Assembly (NCBI GenBank): GCA_019694255.1
Contig: JAIBCI010000031.1
Span: 62,001 to 126,000, forward strand
DNA: 64,000 nucleotides
Origin: Saprospiraceae bacterium
GTDB taxonomy: Bacteria > Bacteroidota > Bacteroidia > Chitinophagales > Saprospiraceae
Direction of reading: 5' to 3'
Translations under genes and position numbers: made by a program
Notes under the pieces: model-generated
Seen by the model: only the letters and a program-made list of their open reading frames with translations
What the model was told of the DNA's origin: nothing
The model's database searches: none
In this document: positions 1 through 10,233 of the stretch, piece after piece
Position numbering within the stretch: position 1 is the first letter of the stretch
Layout: each line of letters starts with the position of its first letter

Positions 1-120
1 ACTGTCACTGATCTGGTTGGCCACGGTCATCCAGTTATCCAGACTTCCGAGCAGGCCATGCAGAATGATCAGGTCAGGACCCTTCCCCAAAATTTTTGCA
101 TTGAGTGCTACGGCGCCCAT
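1..120 (-). CDS. alpha/beta fold hydrolase, N-terminal fragment (runs off window)
   Basis: The minus strand from position 120 opens with ATG and stays open for 40 codons to the window edge. The translation contains HGLLGSLDNW, the oxyanion-hole HG motif and following strand/helix of alpha/beta hydrolases of the esterase YbfF type. The catalytic Ser and His lie beyond the edge, so substrate and exact subfamily cannot be judged. It is transcribed away from uvrB; only 29 bases separate the two start codons, so both promoters must sit in or overlap this short gap or the coding starts. Confidence 0.75.
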   Translation of the reverse strand, partial: MGAVALNAKILGKGPDLIILHGLLGSLDNWMTVANQISDS

Positions 121-149
121 ATCGACGTAATTTTACAGGTTATTTTTTT

Positions 150-2180
150 ATGAGCGAAAAAATTTTTAAGTTAAACAGCCATTACCAGCCTTCCGGTGAC
201 CAGCCTGAAGCCATCCGCCAACTCACCGAAGGTGTAAACCAAGGAGATCAAACGCAGGTCCTGCTCGGCGTTACCGGATCGGGAAAGACTTTTACCATGG
301 CCAATGTCATTGCGAACACGGGAAAGCCGACGTTAATTCTGTCGCATAACAAGACTTTGACGGCACAGTTATACGGTGAGTTCAAAGAATTTTTTCCGGA
401 TAATGCGGTGGAATATTTTGTCTCCTACTACGATTACTACCAACCGGAGGCATACATATCGGTATCGGATACCTATATCGAAAAGGATTTGCAGATCAAT
501 GAGGAAGTGGACCGGCTCCGGCTCAAGGCTACTTCAACGCTGTTGTCCGGCCGCAGGGATATCATCATGGTTGCCACCGTATCCTGCATCTACGGTATGG
601 GAAATCCCGAAGATTACAAAGCCGGAATCATCCGGTTAAAAAAAGGTCAGGTGATAGCCCGAAGTGAATTTCTGTATAAACTGGTTGACTCCTTATACAG
701 CAGAACTGAGATTGATCTTCAGCGTGGTAACTTCAGGGTTAAAGGCGATACAGTAGATATCTTTCCGCCCTATCTGCAAACCGGACTGAGAATTATTTTC
801 TTCGGCAATGAAATTGAGGCGATGGAAGAATTTGAAATCAGTTCCGGCAAACGCATCAGCAGTATGGATTTTGCCGCGGTCTTCCCAGCCAATCTGTACG
901 TTGCGCCGAAGGACCGCCTCCATCGGATTATTCACGACATCGAGAATGAGATGTTCGCTCAAAAAAAATACTTCGAAGAAGAAAAAAAACATCTGGAAGC
1001 CAGGCGCATCGAAGAAAGAACACAGTTTGATCTTGAGATGATGCGGGAGTTGGGGTATTGCAGCGGCATTGAGAATTACTCCCGTTTTTTTGACGGCAGA
1101 AAAAAAGGAACGCGACCCTTCTGTCTTCTCGATTATTTTCCTGAAGACTACCTGATGTTTATTGATGAAAGCCATGCGACGCTGCCGCAGATTCGCGGAA
1201 TGTGGGGCGGAGACCGTGCCCGTAAAATGAACCTGGTGCAGTTTGGATTCAGACTGCCCAGCGCGCTGGACAACCGGCCGCTGAGCTTCGAAGAATTCGG
1301 TCAACTGACGAACCAGGTCATCTATGTCAGTGCGACGCCCGGAGATTATGAATTGTCACAGACCGACGGCCTCGTCGTTGAACAGGTCGTTCGACCCACC
1401 GGGCTCCTCGATCCTCCAATCGACGTCAGGCCTTCCATCAATCAGATCGATGACCTGCTGGAAGAGATACAAAAACGCAAGGAAGCCGGTGAACGCGTGC
1501 TGGTCACGACGCTGACCAAGAGGATGTCGGAGGAGCTGAGCAAATATTTTCAAAATCTGAACCTGCGCTGCAAATACATCCATAGTGAGATCGATACGAT
1601 GGAGCGCGTCGAAATATTGCGCGATTTGCGTCTCGGAGATTTTGATGTGCTGGTCGGGGTGAATCTGTTGAGAGAAGGACTTGATCTTCCGGAAGTATCC
1701 CTTGTCGCGATACTCGATGCAGACAAGGAGGGCTTCCTTCGCAGTGACCGAAGTCTGACACAAACTGCGGGGCGCGCCGCGCGCAATGCCAACGGCCTGG
1801 TCATCTTCTACGCCGACAAAATCACAGACAGCATGCAAAAAACGATAGATGAAACCAACCGCCGCAGGGTCAAACAGATGCAATACAACGAAGAGCACGG
1901 CATCACTCCGCGTACGCTGGTCAAAAGCCGCGACGAGATCCTCAGCAAAAGCAGTATTCTGGACAGCCGCGGAAGCCAGTCAAAAATATACGTCGAACAG
2001 GAGGAGCATAACCTCGCTGCAGATCCGGTTATGAATTATATGACACGCGATCAACTGGAAAAAATGCTACTCGAGGCTGAACGCAAGATGCGCACCGCTG
2101 CCAAGGATCTCGATTTTATTTCCGCCGCCCAATACCGCGATGAAATGAATGCCATCAAAAAGAAAATGCAGGGAGTGTGA
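150..2180 (+). CDS. uvrB: excinuclease ABC subunit UvrB
   Basis: UvrB is the helicase-like damage-verification subunit of UvrABC nucleotide excision repair. The 676-residue product has Walker A GVTGSGKT at about residues 40-47, the damage-contacting hairpin region YYDYYQPEAY near 90, the DESH Walker B motif near 340, helicase motifs further on (TAGRAARN), and a C-terminal UVR motif (about 635-670) that binds UvrC. The open frame begins at 105, but the usual UvrB N-terminus (MSEKIFKLNS) starts at 150 and the extra 15 residues overlap the divergent hydrolase start, so 150 is preferred. Length is normal for the family. No Shine-Dalgarno is visible. Confidence 0.97.
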   Translation: MSEKIFKLNSHYQPSGDQPEAIRQLTEGVNQGDQTQVLLGVTGSGKTFTMANVIANTGKPTLILSHNKTLTAQLYGEFKEFFPDNAVEYFVSYYDYYQPEAYISVSDTYIEKDLQINEEVDRLRLKATSTLLSGRRDIIMVATVSCIYGMGNPEDYKAGIIRLKKGQVIARSEFLYKLVDSLYSRTEIDLQRGNFRVKGDTVDIFPPYLQTGLRIIFFGNEIEAMEEFEISSGKRISSMDFAAVFPANLYVAPKDRLHRIIHDIENEMFAQKKYFEEEKKHLEARRIEERTQFDLEMMRELGYCSGIENYSRFFDGRKKGTRPFCLLDYFPEDYLMFIDESHATLPQIRGMWGGDRARKMNLVQFGFRLPSALDNRPLSFEEFGQLTNQVIYVSATPGDYELSQTDGLVVEQVVRPTGLLDPPIDVRPSINQIDDLLEEIQKRKEAGERVLVTTLTKRMSEELSKYFQNLNLRCKYIHSEIDTMERVEILRDLRLGDFDVLVGVNLLREGLDLPEVSLVAILDADKEGFLRSDRSLTQTAGRAARNANGLVIFYADKITDSMQKTIDETNRRRVKQMQYNEEHGITPRTLVKSRDEILSKSSILDSRGSQSKIYVEQEEHNLAADPVMNYMTRDQLEKMLLEAERKMRTAAKDLDFISAAQYRDEMNAIKKKMQGV

Positions 2181-2267
2181 GGGACACCACTATCTGCATC
2201 ATTTTAGGATATAATATTCTGAAGAGTTGGTTGAAGCTGGAATGCAATTAAGCGAGCAAATTGACTC

Positions 2268-2301
2268 TTTGTCGGGCACTGGTAAAATTCAGTTATATTT
2301 G
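2268..2301 (+). promoter_or_regulatory. Bacteroidota-type promoter for the 2323 gene
   Basis: TTTG at 2268-2271 and TATATTTG at 2294-2301 match the Bacteroidota sigma consensus TTTG / TAnnTTTG, with a 22-base spacer, slightly longer than the usual 19-21. The start codon at 2323 follows 21 bases downstream. Confidence 0.6.
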
Positions 2302-2322
2302 TTAGTCTGAGATAAAGTCAAG

Positions 2323-5300
2323 ATGAATCTTGGTAAACCTGCTGCGCAATTGATCATGTTATTTTACATGATTTTGATGTCCTATGTGAGGTTGTGGAGT
2401 CAGTGCGCCGGCCTGGTCGCCGATGCCGGCCCGGATATGCTCAGTTGTGATTCCAGCCAGATGATACAGCTGCAGGGATCCATACAGGGCAATTACACCA
2501 AATTTTATTGGACGCCTTCAACCGGTCTTGATAATCCCAATTCACTGAATCCGATGTTTCTTTATAAAGGCAAGGGGACATACACTTACAAACTGACGGC
2601 GGAAGGAATTTCAACAACCAACCTGGTCGTTAATGGTAATTTTGAAAGCGGGAATACCGGATTCAGTACCGGATACACCTATACCAGTACCAATACTACG
2701 GAAGGAGAATACTATGTAACCAATAATCCACAAAGCTGGAACGGAGGCTTCAGTCCCTGCGGAGATCATACCACAGGCAGTGGCAACATGTTGCTGCTGA
2801 ACGGACATCCGGTCGCCGGGACCAATTTCTGGTGCCAGAACATTCCAACCGTCGCCGGGAGAATGTACCAGCTGGAGTTCTGGAGTCAATCGGTCGTTGC
2901 CTTCAATATCGCCCAGATCGGTATAAAGATCAACGGCATTACTGTTGGTTCCACACAAGCCGGAGGTTTGTGCAACTGGGTCCTGTATACCATCACTTTT
3001 ACAGCAACGGGCGCATCAACGCAAATTTGTTTAAATGAAGTTACAGGAATTCGCGCGGGCAACGATTTTGCAGTCGATGACATTGCCGTCTTTGAGAAAT
3101 GCATCTCCATGGATGATGTGACGGTTGAAATTATCAACCTGGTCGCGAAACTTGATATTATCAAAAAACCAAGATGCTCCTCAGATCCTTTTGATCTTAC
3201 CGGCGTTGGCAGTTCAACAGGACCCGACATCAAATACGAATGGTCTACCGATGTCGGCAGAATCCTTTCTACCAATGGTTTAAATGCCAAAGGACTCGGA
3301 CCGGGTATTTACACACTGAAGGTTACTTACAGCAAAGGAAATGTCAGTTGTCAGAAAGAAGCTTTCATTGAGGTTACCGCCCCCGAGAATCTCAGTGGAC
3401 TTATCAGTATTACCGGCAAAGTAGATTGCAAGCATGACAGCGTTCAGCTTTCTGCAAATATTCTAACGGGAACAGGAACATACGCTTACAAATGGTCTCC
3501 GGACAGTCTCATCCTGAAAGGAAAGAATAGTGCTGATATAACAGTTAAAAACGCAGCGCGGTACAGTCTGGTAGTTACCGACCTGAACAGCGGGTGTACC
3601 TTAATGATGAATTATGATGTACCTGCAGATACAATAAAGCCCAGCACTAGTATAGCCGGAGATTCATTACTGAGTTGCAGAAGCAATAAAATAAAACTAT
3701 TCTCAACACTTAAAGATTCTCAACGCTACCAATTAACCTGGATCAGACCATCGCTGGATACACTCAAAGGTGTCACACAAGTTAGTGACTCATCGGGAGG
3801 CTGGTATCAATTATTAGTCGAAGATCTCAATAATCACTGCAAAGACAGTGTGCGCAAGTACATCAACCTGGATACCAGTCACCCGAAGCTAGGTCTAGGT
3901 GGTAGTCCTTTTATAAATTGCAGGACGGACAGTACTTTGATTCGCAATATTTTTGAAAATTTAAACGGAAGATACGCTTATCAATGGATCTTCAATGGTC
4001 AAAAGTTTCTAACCGACTCCGTCAATAATCCTCAAACTTTCCGTCAAGACGGAACCGTGAAATTAGAAATCACGAATCAGGTCAATGGTTGCAAAACATC
4101 AGATAGCCTTATCATATTGAAAGATCAGAATATTCCGATGATCGATGCGGGATTGACACAGACGATCACCTGCCGCACCACCAGTGTGGTCCTCACTGCG
4201 CGCCATAGCCCGGCTGACAGCGTTGACATCATCTGGACAACGACAGGAGGAAATATAAATGGTGCATTGGATCGCGATCGTATTATGGCTGACCGCAAAG
4301 GATGGTATCATGTCAATATCATTGATCAGAGAAATGGATGTCGTCAAAGCGATTCCGTATTTGTTGATGAGGACACCAGAATTCCGACTGCTCCGGTTCT
4401 TTCTGATCTGATCTTCCACTGCCATGACACCATAGTATTGATTGATGCCTCCTCACCATCGAATGGAAGTAACATTATTTATACATGGAGTACTATCAAC
4501 GGTAAAATAATTTCCGGACAAAACACATCCCGACTCAGGGTAAGTACTTCCGGGGATTATCTGCTAGTGGTCACAGACACTGTCAACGGGTGCAGTGACA
4601 GCAGTCGGGCAAGGGTTTTGCCAGATCTGGACAAACCATTGATCAGCATTAATGATCCTGATACTTTAAGCTGCAAAAAAACAACTGTAGACTTACACGG
4701 TGTCGCCATGTCTTCTTCGGGACATGTGCTCCTGGTACAATGGAAGGATTCCCAAGGCAACAATATAGCGAGTCAGGACTCCTCAAGTGTGTCTGTGAGC
4801 AAGTCCGGAATCTATACTTTTTCTGCACTGGATATCAACAATGGTTGTTTTCATGAAGTAAGCATCAATGTGTTCATTGATACTTTACGACCTTTGCTCA
4901 ACACCGATCCGGATCAGGTATGGAACTGCCTCACCAAATCGTTGAACCTCTCAGCCAATACTATTCTCAGCAATATAGTCTATCAGTGGAATACAGTTGG
5001 TGGTAAAATATCGGGGTCAATCAATCAAAACAAGATACAGGCAGCGTCTCCCGGAATTTATATTTGCAGCGTTACCAATCCGGTTAATGGCTGTCAGAAT
5101 GTGGATACTACCTTCCTACTGGCAGATACAACAAAACCAAGTATATCACTGAACATTCCAGACACGATTACTTGCAATACCCGCTCCGTCGAGTTGATAT
5201 GTAATAGTAATAAATCGAATCTGAAGTACGCCTGGCATTCTGTTAGCGGTCAATTATCTGGAGCGACCAATCAATACAACGCTACCGCAGTACGAAAAGG

Positions 5301-6405
5301 AGCTTATATCATCAGCGTGACCGATACCATTAATTTCTGTGAAGTAGCAGACAGTATTTTGGTCACTGAGAACATAGATCAGCCAGTTATTAATATACTG
5401 ACACCACAGGAACTCACTTGTAATAATCATCAAAGCAGAATACAGGGAATCATTACTTCAACTGGTAATTATCTTTTGGTTTGGAATACCAACGATGGAC
5501 ATCTTCAGAGTAATCCCGATGTCAACCCGGCCATTTGTGACAAACCTGGTAAATACATTTTATATGTTACCGATATTAAAAACGGATGCCGCTCTGCAGA
5601 TTCGGTCATTGTCCTAGAAAAGACAAATTATCCAGCTGAAATACATTATCGAACTTCACAACCACCTTGTTATGCAGACCAGGGAGAAATTATAATCGAC
5701 AGTATTCGCGGAGGTGACGGAGCCATTAAAATTGAACTTGATCAGATAACAATTAAAACAGGATTAAATATTCCAGTTAATGCAGGTCAACATGTTCTCA
5801 AAGTGACCGATCAAAATGGTTGCACATTACTCAGGAGTTTTATTATTGATACAGTTAGTGCAATAACTGTCAGCCTACCGAGTAAAATCAGTATTCAACG
5901 AGGCACTAACTACCAGTTAAAGCCTTTTTTTTCCATTCCAGTGGATTCATTATCTTCTATTATCTGGAGTCCTTCAGATTATTTAAGTTGCGTCAATTGT
6001 CCAGAACCAATTATTACAGGAATAACACAGCCTTTACATTATACCATCATCATTTCAGATCAACACGGATGCACTGCATCTGCAAGTATTGATATTGAAA
6101 TCCTGGGAAGGGACGTCTGGGTTCCCAATACATTCAGTCCCAACGGGGACAATGTGAATGATTTCTTTTATCCGATAGCAATCGAAGGAAGCTATCTTGA
6201 AATTGACTATATGTCAATTTTTGATCGTTGGGGAAACAAAGTATATGATCGCGAACATTTTCAGCCCAATGATCCTTTGAATGGTTGGAATGGCACTTGC
6301 AGAAATCAAATCGTGAACCCAGGAGTGTATGCTTACATTCTTGAAATTAAATGGCTCGACGGAAGTTCAACGAAGCTTAGTGGCGATGTCACAGTGACGA
6401 GATAA
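2323..6405 (+). CDS. T9SS type B (CHU_C) secreted protein with about ten Cys-containing Ig/PKD-like modules
   Basis: A 1360-residue secreted surface protein of unknown ligand. An N-terminal hydrophobic signal segment (about residues 8-26) is followed by a unique region (about 100-260) and then about ten modules of roughly 85-95 residues. Each begins with a L-x-C strand (for example TITCRTTSVVL, TLSCKKTTVDL) and closes with a D-x-x-NGC-x-x-x-DS pattern. The C-terminus (NTFSPNGDNVNDFF, then FDRWGNKVYD, GWNG, PGVYAY) is a textbook gliding-motility-associated type B sorting domain that sends cargo through T9SS. Fibre or adhesin function is inference from the repeat architecture. The gene stands alone, with its own promoter and a terminator-like hairpin downstream. 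Confidence 0.9.
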   Translation: MNLGKPAAQLIMLFYMILMSYVRLWSQCAGLVADAGPDMLSCDSSQMIQLQGSIQGNYTKFYWTPSTGLDNPNSLNPMFLYKGKGTYTYKLTAEGISTTNLVVNGNFESGNTGFSTGYTYTSTNTTEGEYYVTNNPQSWNGGFSPCGDHTTGSGNMLLLNGHPVAGTNFWCQNIPTVAGRMYQLEFWSQSVVAFNIAQIGIKINGITVGSTQAGGLCNWVLYTITFTATGASTQICLNEVTGIRAGNDFAVDDIAVFEKCISMDDVTVEIINLVAKLDIIKKPRCSSDPFDLTGVGSSTGPDIKYEWSTDVGRILSTNGLNAKGLGPGIYTLKVTYSKGNVSCQKEAFIEVTAPENLSGLISITGKVDCKHDSVQLSANILTGTGTYAYKWSPDSLILKGKNSADITVKNAARYSLVVTDLNSGCTLMMNYDVPADTIKPSTSIAGDSLLSCRSNKIKLFSTLKDSQRYQLTWIRPSLDTLKGVTQVSDSSGGWYQLLVEDLNNHCKDSVRKYINLDTSHPKLGLGGSPFINCRTDSTLIRNIFENLNGRYAYQWIFNGQKFLTDSVNNPQTFRQDGTVKLEITNQVNGCKTSDSLIILKDQNIPMIDAGLTQTITCRTTSVVLTARHSPADSVDIIWTTTGGNINGALDRDRIMADRKGWYHVNIIDQRNGCRQSDSVFVDEDTRIPTAPVLSDLIFHCHDTIVLIDASSPSNGSNIIYTWSTINGKIISGQNTSRLRVSTSGDYLLVVTDTVNGCSDSSRARVLPDLDKPLISINDPDTLSCKKTTVDLHGVAMSSSGHVLLVQWKDSQGNNIASQDSSSVSVSKSGIYTFSALDINNGCFHEVSINVFIDTLRPLLNTDPDQVWNCLTKSLNLSANTILSNIVYQWNTVGGKISGSINQNKIQAASPGIYICSVTNPVNGCQNVDTTFLLADTTKPSISLNIPDTITCNTRSVELICNSNKSNLKYAWHSVSGQLSGATNQYNATAVRKGAYIISVTDTINFCEVADSILVTENIDQPVINILTPQELTCNNHQSRIQGIITSTGNYLLVWNTNDGHLQSNPDVNPAICDKPGKYILYVTDIKNGCRSADSVIVLEKTNYPAEIHYRTSQPPCYADQGEIIIDSIRGGDGAIKIELDQITIKTGLNIPVNAGQHVLKVTDQNGCTLLRSFIIDTVSAITVSLPSKISIQRGTNYQLKPFFSIPVDSLSSIIWSPSDYLSCVNCPEPIITGITQPLHYTIIISDQHGCTASASIDIEILGRDVWVPNTFSPNGDNVNDFFYPIAIEGSYLEIDYMSIFDRWGNKVYDREHFQPNDPLNGWNGTCRNQIVNPGVYAYILEIKWLDGSSTKLSGDVTVTR

Positions 6406-6551
6406 AGAATAATACGTAAGTTGATCAAAAAAAAATACCATACCTGATTGCATCTATTTAATTTCCTCTCAGATATATCGAATGCTAAACCACTACTTAA
6501 AAATTTATTTGTAAAAAAATAGGGGTTAGTCTTTGCAGGATAATATTCGCG

Positions 6552-6574
6552 TCAGGCTTAGGCCTGATTTTTTT
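6552..6574 (+). terminator. rho-independent terminator
   Basis: TCAGGC (6552-6557), a TTAG loop and GCCTGA (6562-6567) form a 6-bp stem followed by seven T. The T-run lies on the plus-strand side, so it fits termination of the type B protein gene 147 bases upstream. On the minus strand no T-run follows the stem. Confidence 0.7.
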
Positions 6575-6602
6575 CAAAAACCTGTATCATTTCGATGCGG
6601 CA

Positions 6603-7346
6603 TCAGTAGTGAATACTCCAATAAGGATTTCGCTGCGCGGCTATACTTTCCTTGATATGCTTGGAGATCAGGGCGTTGTATTTGGCGCTTGTCGTCTTTT
6701 TTCCTTTTTTCTTTTTAGGCAATTTGATTGGCTGATTCCAATTCTTTAAGTTTATTTTCGTTGCAGTAATCACCGCACAGTCCTCATTCTTGGACAGCTC
6801 AAGTATGAGTCCCGGGAGTCCGTAATAGTTTTCTGGACCCAGAGAGATAGGAATTTCATGAGTGAACCAGGCCGTAATTTTCAGATTCCGCACGGTATCC
6901 ATTGTCTCCGCTTTCATACACACATAGCCTGCCACTTCTTTGATCTCATTGAGAATCTTCCATTTTATTTTCGGCAAGTCCTCATCGAAAACAAAAGACT
7001 TTCCCAGCACCTCTACGTAATCAAGTTTCTTTTTACTGATAAGCTGTGTATGCACAATTTCTTTTTCACGACGCCAGTAATATTCTGAACGCGGAAGATT
7101 ATCCTCGTCGATCTCATAAACAGCCTGCACACTGTCGATTGTCAAAATATAAGGGTCAGGTACTGCCTTGCCCCTTCCCCAGCCCATAGCCATGCGATCC
7201 TTCTCCTCCTTTGACATAAACGACAAGCTTTGGACAATTTTCGACCAGTTGACAGTGCGTTCATACTGTATCCGTGTGTTTTGACTTTTCAACAATACAG
7301 GAACTAAAAGGAAAAGGTATACAATTCTGGCGGTTAGCTTTTTCAT
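6603..7346 (-). CDS. GLPGLI family protein
   Basis: The 247-residue product has an N-terminal signal peptide (MKKLTARIVYLFLLVPVLLKSQ) and the family-defining motif YYGLPGLILEL near residue 175. GLPGLI proteins are exported Bacteroidota proteins of unknown biochemical function that are often encoded next to TonB-receptor-like barrels. That is the case here: the barrel gene ends 29 bases upstream on the same strand, so the two are probably co-transcribed. The C-terminal part is rich in Lys (KKKKGKK). Role in assembly or quality control of the barrel is only a guess from neighbourhood. Confidence 0.9.
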   Translation of the reverse strand: MKKLTARIVYLFLLVPVLLKSQNTRIQYERTVNWSKIVQSLSFMSKEEKDRMAMGWGRGKAVPDPYILTIDSVQAVYEIDEDNLPRSEYYWRREKEIVHTQLISKKKLDYVEVLGKSFVFDEDLPKIKWKILNEIKEVAGYVCMKAETMDTVRNLKITAWFTHEIPISLGPENYYGLPGLILELSKNEDCAVITATKINLKNWNQPIKLPKKKKGKKTTSAKYNALISKHIKESIAAQRNPYWSIHY

Positions 7347-7375
7347 ACTTAAAGGTCTTTGGATAGAATTAAAGA

Positions 7376-10219
7376 TTAGAAAAACATCATTCCACGTCGG
7401 TTATTTTTATCCAGTGAGGATTTTATTCCACGCATATTATAAGTAAAGCTCAGCATGAAATATCTGGCCAAAGACAATGTCTCTGTCTGACTGATGCTAT
7501 TAGACCGGATATATTGCTGGATTCCGACTGTCTTATTGAACAAATCATATACACTTAGTCTGATTTCACCCTTGTTGTCTTTCAAAAATAACTTGGCCAC
7601 AGATATATTCAGGATCGGCACTGTGCTGTTAAAATTATTGATTTTATTGTTGTAATTATTAAGATTAAAACTCGTATTAAAAAAGATCAGCCAGGGCAAT
7701 TTGATATTCAATTCTGTCGATCCTCCATATGTAACCAGGTTGGATGCCACCGGTGAGTTCTTTGTAGAGTCCCTTTGAGAAACCCTGTAATTGGCATTTA
7801 CAAATAAGGTAAAGTTATCTGATGGGGTAATATTACTTCGGAGACTAAAACCATTAGTTGTTGATACCGGATGGTCTTCGATGCTGTTGACCAAGGTTAT
7901 ATCCTTGCGGTAATTATAATTATACCCCAGATTAAATGTCAGTCTGTTTTTGATTACAGGAAATCCAAAATTGACATTACCATTCAAGCTGCTTACTCCA
8001 TTGACATTGACAGGTTGAGAGGTTGTTACTCTGCGCTCATCAACCGATGTTGCGTAAATAATATCTTTGTCGTAATAGGTATATCCAATACGCCCAAACA
8101 GATTTGTGAATTTCAGACGGTTGAATTTTCTGAATGAAACAGAAACATCATGGCCTGTTCTGGGTTCTAGTTCCGGATTACCCAACCGAATGGAGAGTGG
8201 ATTAGTATTGTCCACTATCGGCAGAAGATCTTTTGAATTCGGTGCACTTACACTTCTAGAATAAGAAACTGTTGCCTCTGTACCGTTGGATAATTCGTAT
8301 TCAAGTTCAACATTGGGAATCCAGTGATGATATACATTTCGGCTATTGACCGGTAAAGTATCCAGCCTGGAAAAGGTGCTGTTAAGTAAAATCTCCTGAT
8401 AAGCACCGGCTATAGTTGCAGTAAATCCCTGATTAGAATAAATCAGGCCCTGCCCCAACCTATTATAGCCATTGGTATTGTCAAAATTGCGGCTCAGGAA
8501 ATTATTTGTAACCAACTGATTAGACTCATAATCGCCAACCAGTCTCGAATAATCCGTGGTGCTTCTGGCATAATTATAAAAACTTCTCCAGGTCCACCGC
8601 TTGCCCAACGGCTCCGACCATAATGCATTCGCCTTGTAGGTATTGACGATCTGATCCGTTGTATAATGTTGATTCAGCTTACCCGTTGAATCCACCATGG
8701 TGAGATCATAAAAGGTATTGTTGGCTCCTATGTCAGAATTTCGTTCCGAATCATTAAAAATATAACTCGCGCTCAAACCCATGTTGCGGCCATTCTTCTT
8801 AAATTTTCTACGGAACACAACAGAATTCTGCGAATTGGCGGTATTGGATTGCACACCTGAGGAGGATGCCTGATCCGAGATTTTGGAAAGACTGTAAGGG
8901 TTAATATTGTGTTGATTATTCGTTATTGTGGTTTCTCTGTCTCCCAGTGAATGATTTGATTTGACGGTAATCGTCGCGAATGAGTCGATGGCTTGCTCAA
9001 GTCTTAACTCCACGCGATGGCTCATTTTGTCGTTGCTGCGAAAGGCCGTATCGAGTGTGTTATAGGGGTTGTCTTTGTAAAGAAAATTTTGGGTGCGATA
9101 TGCATCTGAGTTTAGGTTATTGAGATCATAAAAATACATTCCGCTGAATTTGGTTTTGGTGTTATCGAAGTTATAATTTACACCACCGGAGATTTTTTTA
9201 GGAAAGCCGTAATTGTCCGAACCGAAGAAGCTGGATATGCCGGATGCATCATCTTCTTCGGAATCGTCAAAAATGATAAATCTGAAATTACTTCCTGTTG
9301 TGAAACCAAATTCTCCATCATCACCCCAATTGAATGAGCTTGACCCTTTGAAATCCTGGTAATCGTTCCAGGATAGTCCGTTGCGACCGGTGGTCGTTCC
9401 GCTCCCCAATATGGAGAATTGATGTTTTTTATTAAACTTATTGTAATTGCCTTTTAATTCTTGTGTGTTTTCGGTACCAATTCCTGCAACTATTTTTCCA
9501 AAGCCTCCTTTTTTAAAATCTTCTTTGAGTTCAAGATTCATAGCCTTATCCGAGTTAAGCCTTCGCTGTCCGGTAATTTTTTGTTCTTCTGTCAAATCAC
9601 TAAAGACCTGCACTTTGGATATTCCTTCTGCCGGCAGGTTTTTAGTGGCTGCTTTGGGGTCTCCTCCGAAAAAGTTTTTTCCGTCTACCGTTACACGATT
9701 CACATTTTTGCCTTCAGCGGTAATTGTCCCCTGAGCATCAACCTCGATCCCCGGCAGCTTGCGAAGGAGGTCTTCAACAGTTGATCCTTCCGGTACTTTA
9801 AAAGTTGAAGCGTCATATTCAATCGTGTCGCCTTTGATCAACATTGGCGCCTTGGCAGCTTTGATCACTACTTCATAAAGTTCTTTTGAAATCGGTGTCA
9901 TTTGAATATTACCGAGATCGTGAATCCGCTCTGCCACTTTGATCAGTTTTTGATACGGAATATAGGAGACATAGTTAATTTTTAGCAGGTAGCTGCGTCT
10001 TTCGATATTTTTAAAATTGAATTTACCCTGATCATCTGCCTGAGAATATTCAATCAGCGTGCTGTCTGAAGGGTCCAGCAACATTACCGAGGCAAGACCC
10101 AATGCCTCACCACTCGTGTCTGACACCTGTCCCCTGATCATACTCCGATCACTTTGAGAAAATAGAACCAAGGAGCCTAATGACAAACTGAGTACTAAAA
10201 GAATTTTTATAAAATTCAT
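7376..10219 (-). CDS. TonB-dependent-receptor-like outer membrane beta-barrel protein
   Basis: A 947-residue outer-membrane protein. After a signal peptide (about 1-22) comes a carboxypeptidase-regulatory-like domain (about 27-110), then a plug-like segment (PEGSTVEDLLRKLPGIEV, near 140) and a long beta-barrel rich in aromatic and Asn residues. It belongs to the outer membrane beta-barrel family of Bacteroidota that resembles SusC-type receptors but lacks an adjacent SusD lipoprotein. No TonB box is obvious. The partner downstream is a GLPGLI protein. Substrate is unknown. Upstream lies an aminotransferase only 14 bases away. Confidence 0.88.
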   Translation of the reverse strand: MNFIKILLVLSLSLGSLVLFSQSDRSMIRGQVSDTSGEALGLASVMLLDPSDSTLIEYSQADDQGKFNFKNIERRSYLLKINYVSYIPYQKLIKVAERIHDLGNIQMTPISKELYEVVIKAAKAPMLIKGDTIEYDASTFKVPEGSTVEDLLRKLPGIEVDAQGTITAEGKNVNRVTVDGKNFFGGDPKAATKNLPAEGISKVQVFSDLTEEQKITGQRRLNSDKAMNLELKEDFKKGGFGKIVAGIGTENTQELKGNYNKFNKKHQFSILGSGTTTGRNGLSWNDYQDFKGSSSFNWGDDGEFGFTTGSNFRFIIFDDSEEDDASGISSFFGSDNYGFPKKISGGVNYNFDNTKTKFSGMYFYDLNNLNSDAYRTQNFLYKDNPYNTLDTAFRSNDKMSHRVELRLEQAIDSFATITVKSNHSLGDRETTITNNQHNINPYSLSKISDQASSSGVQSNTANSQNSVVFRRKFKKNGRNMGLSASYIFNDSERNSDIGANNTFYDLTMVDSTGKLNQHYTTDQIVNTYKANALWSEPLGKRWTWRSFYNYARSTTDYSRLVGDYESNQLVTNNFLSRNFDNTNGYNRLGQGLIYSNQGFTATIAGAYQEILLNSTFSRLDTLPVNSRNVYHHWIPNVELEYELSNGTEATVSYSRSVSAPNSKDLLPIVDNTNPLSIRLGNPELEPRTGHDVSVSFRKFNRLKFTNLFGRIGYTYYDKDIIYATSVDERRVTTSQPVNVNGVSSLNGNVNFGFPVIKNRLTFNLGYNYNYRKDITLVNSIEDHPVSTTNGFSLRSNITPSDNFTLFVNANYRVSQRDSTKNSPVASNLVTYGGSTELNIKLPWLIFFNTSFNLNNYNNKINNFNSTVPILNISVAKLFLKDNKGEIRLSVYDLFNKTVGIQQYIRSNSISQTETLSLARYFMLSFTYNMRGIKSSLDKNNRRGMMFF

Positions 10220-10233
10220 ATTACATTAAATGT

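Noticed and set aside
693..1304. 203-codon open frame opposite uvrB
   Set aside because: It lies entirely within a certain uvrB gene and its translation is Phe-rich and low in family-like content; a shadow frame.
6552..6574. Terminator for the GLPGLI gene (minus strand)
   Set aside because: The T-run is on the plus-strand side; on the minus strand the stem is followed by CGCGAATA.
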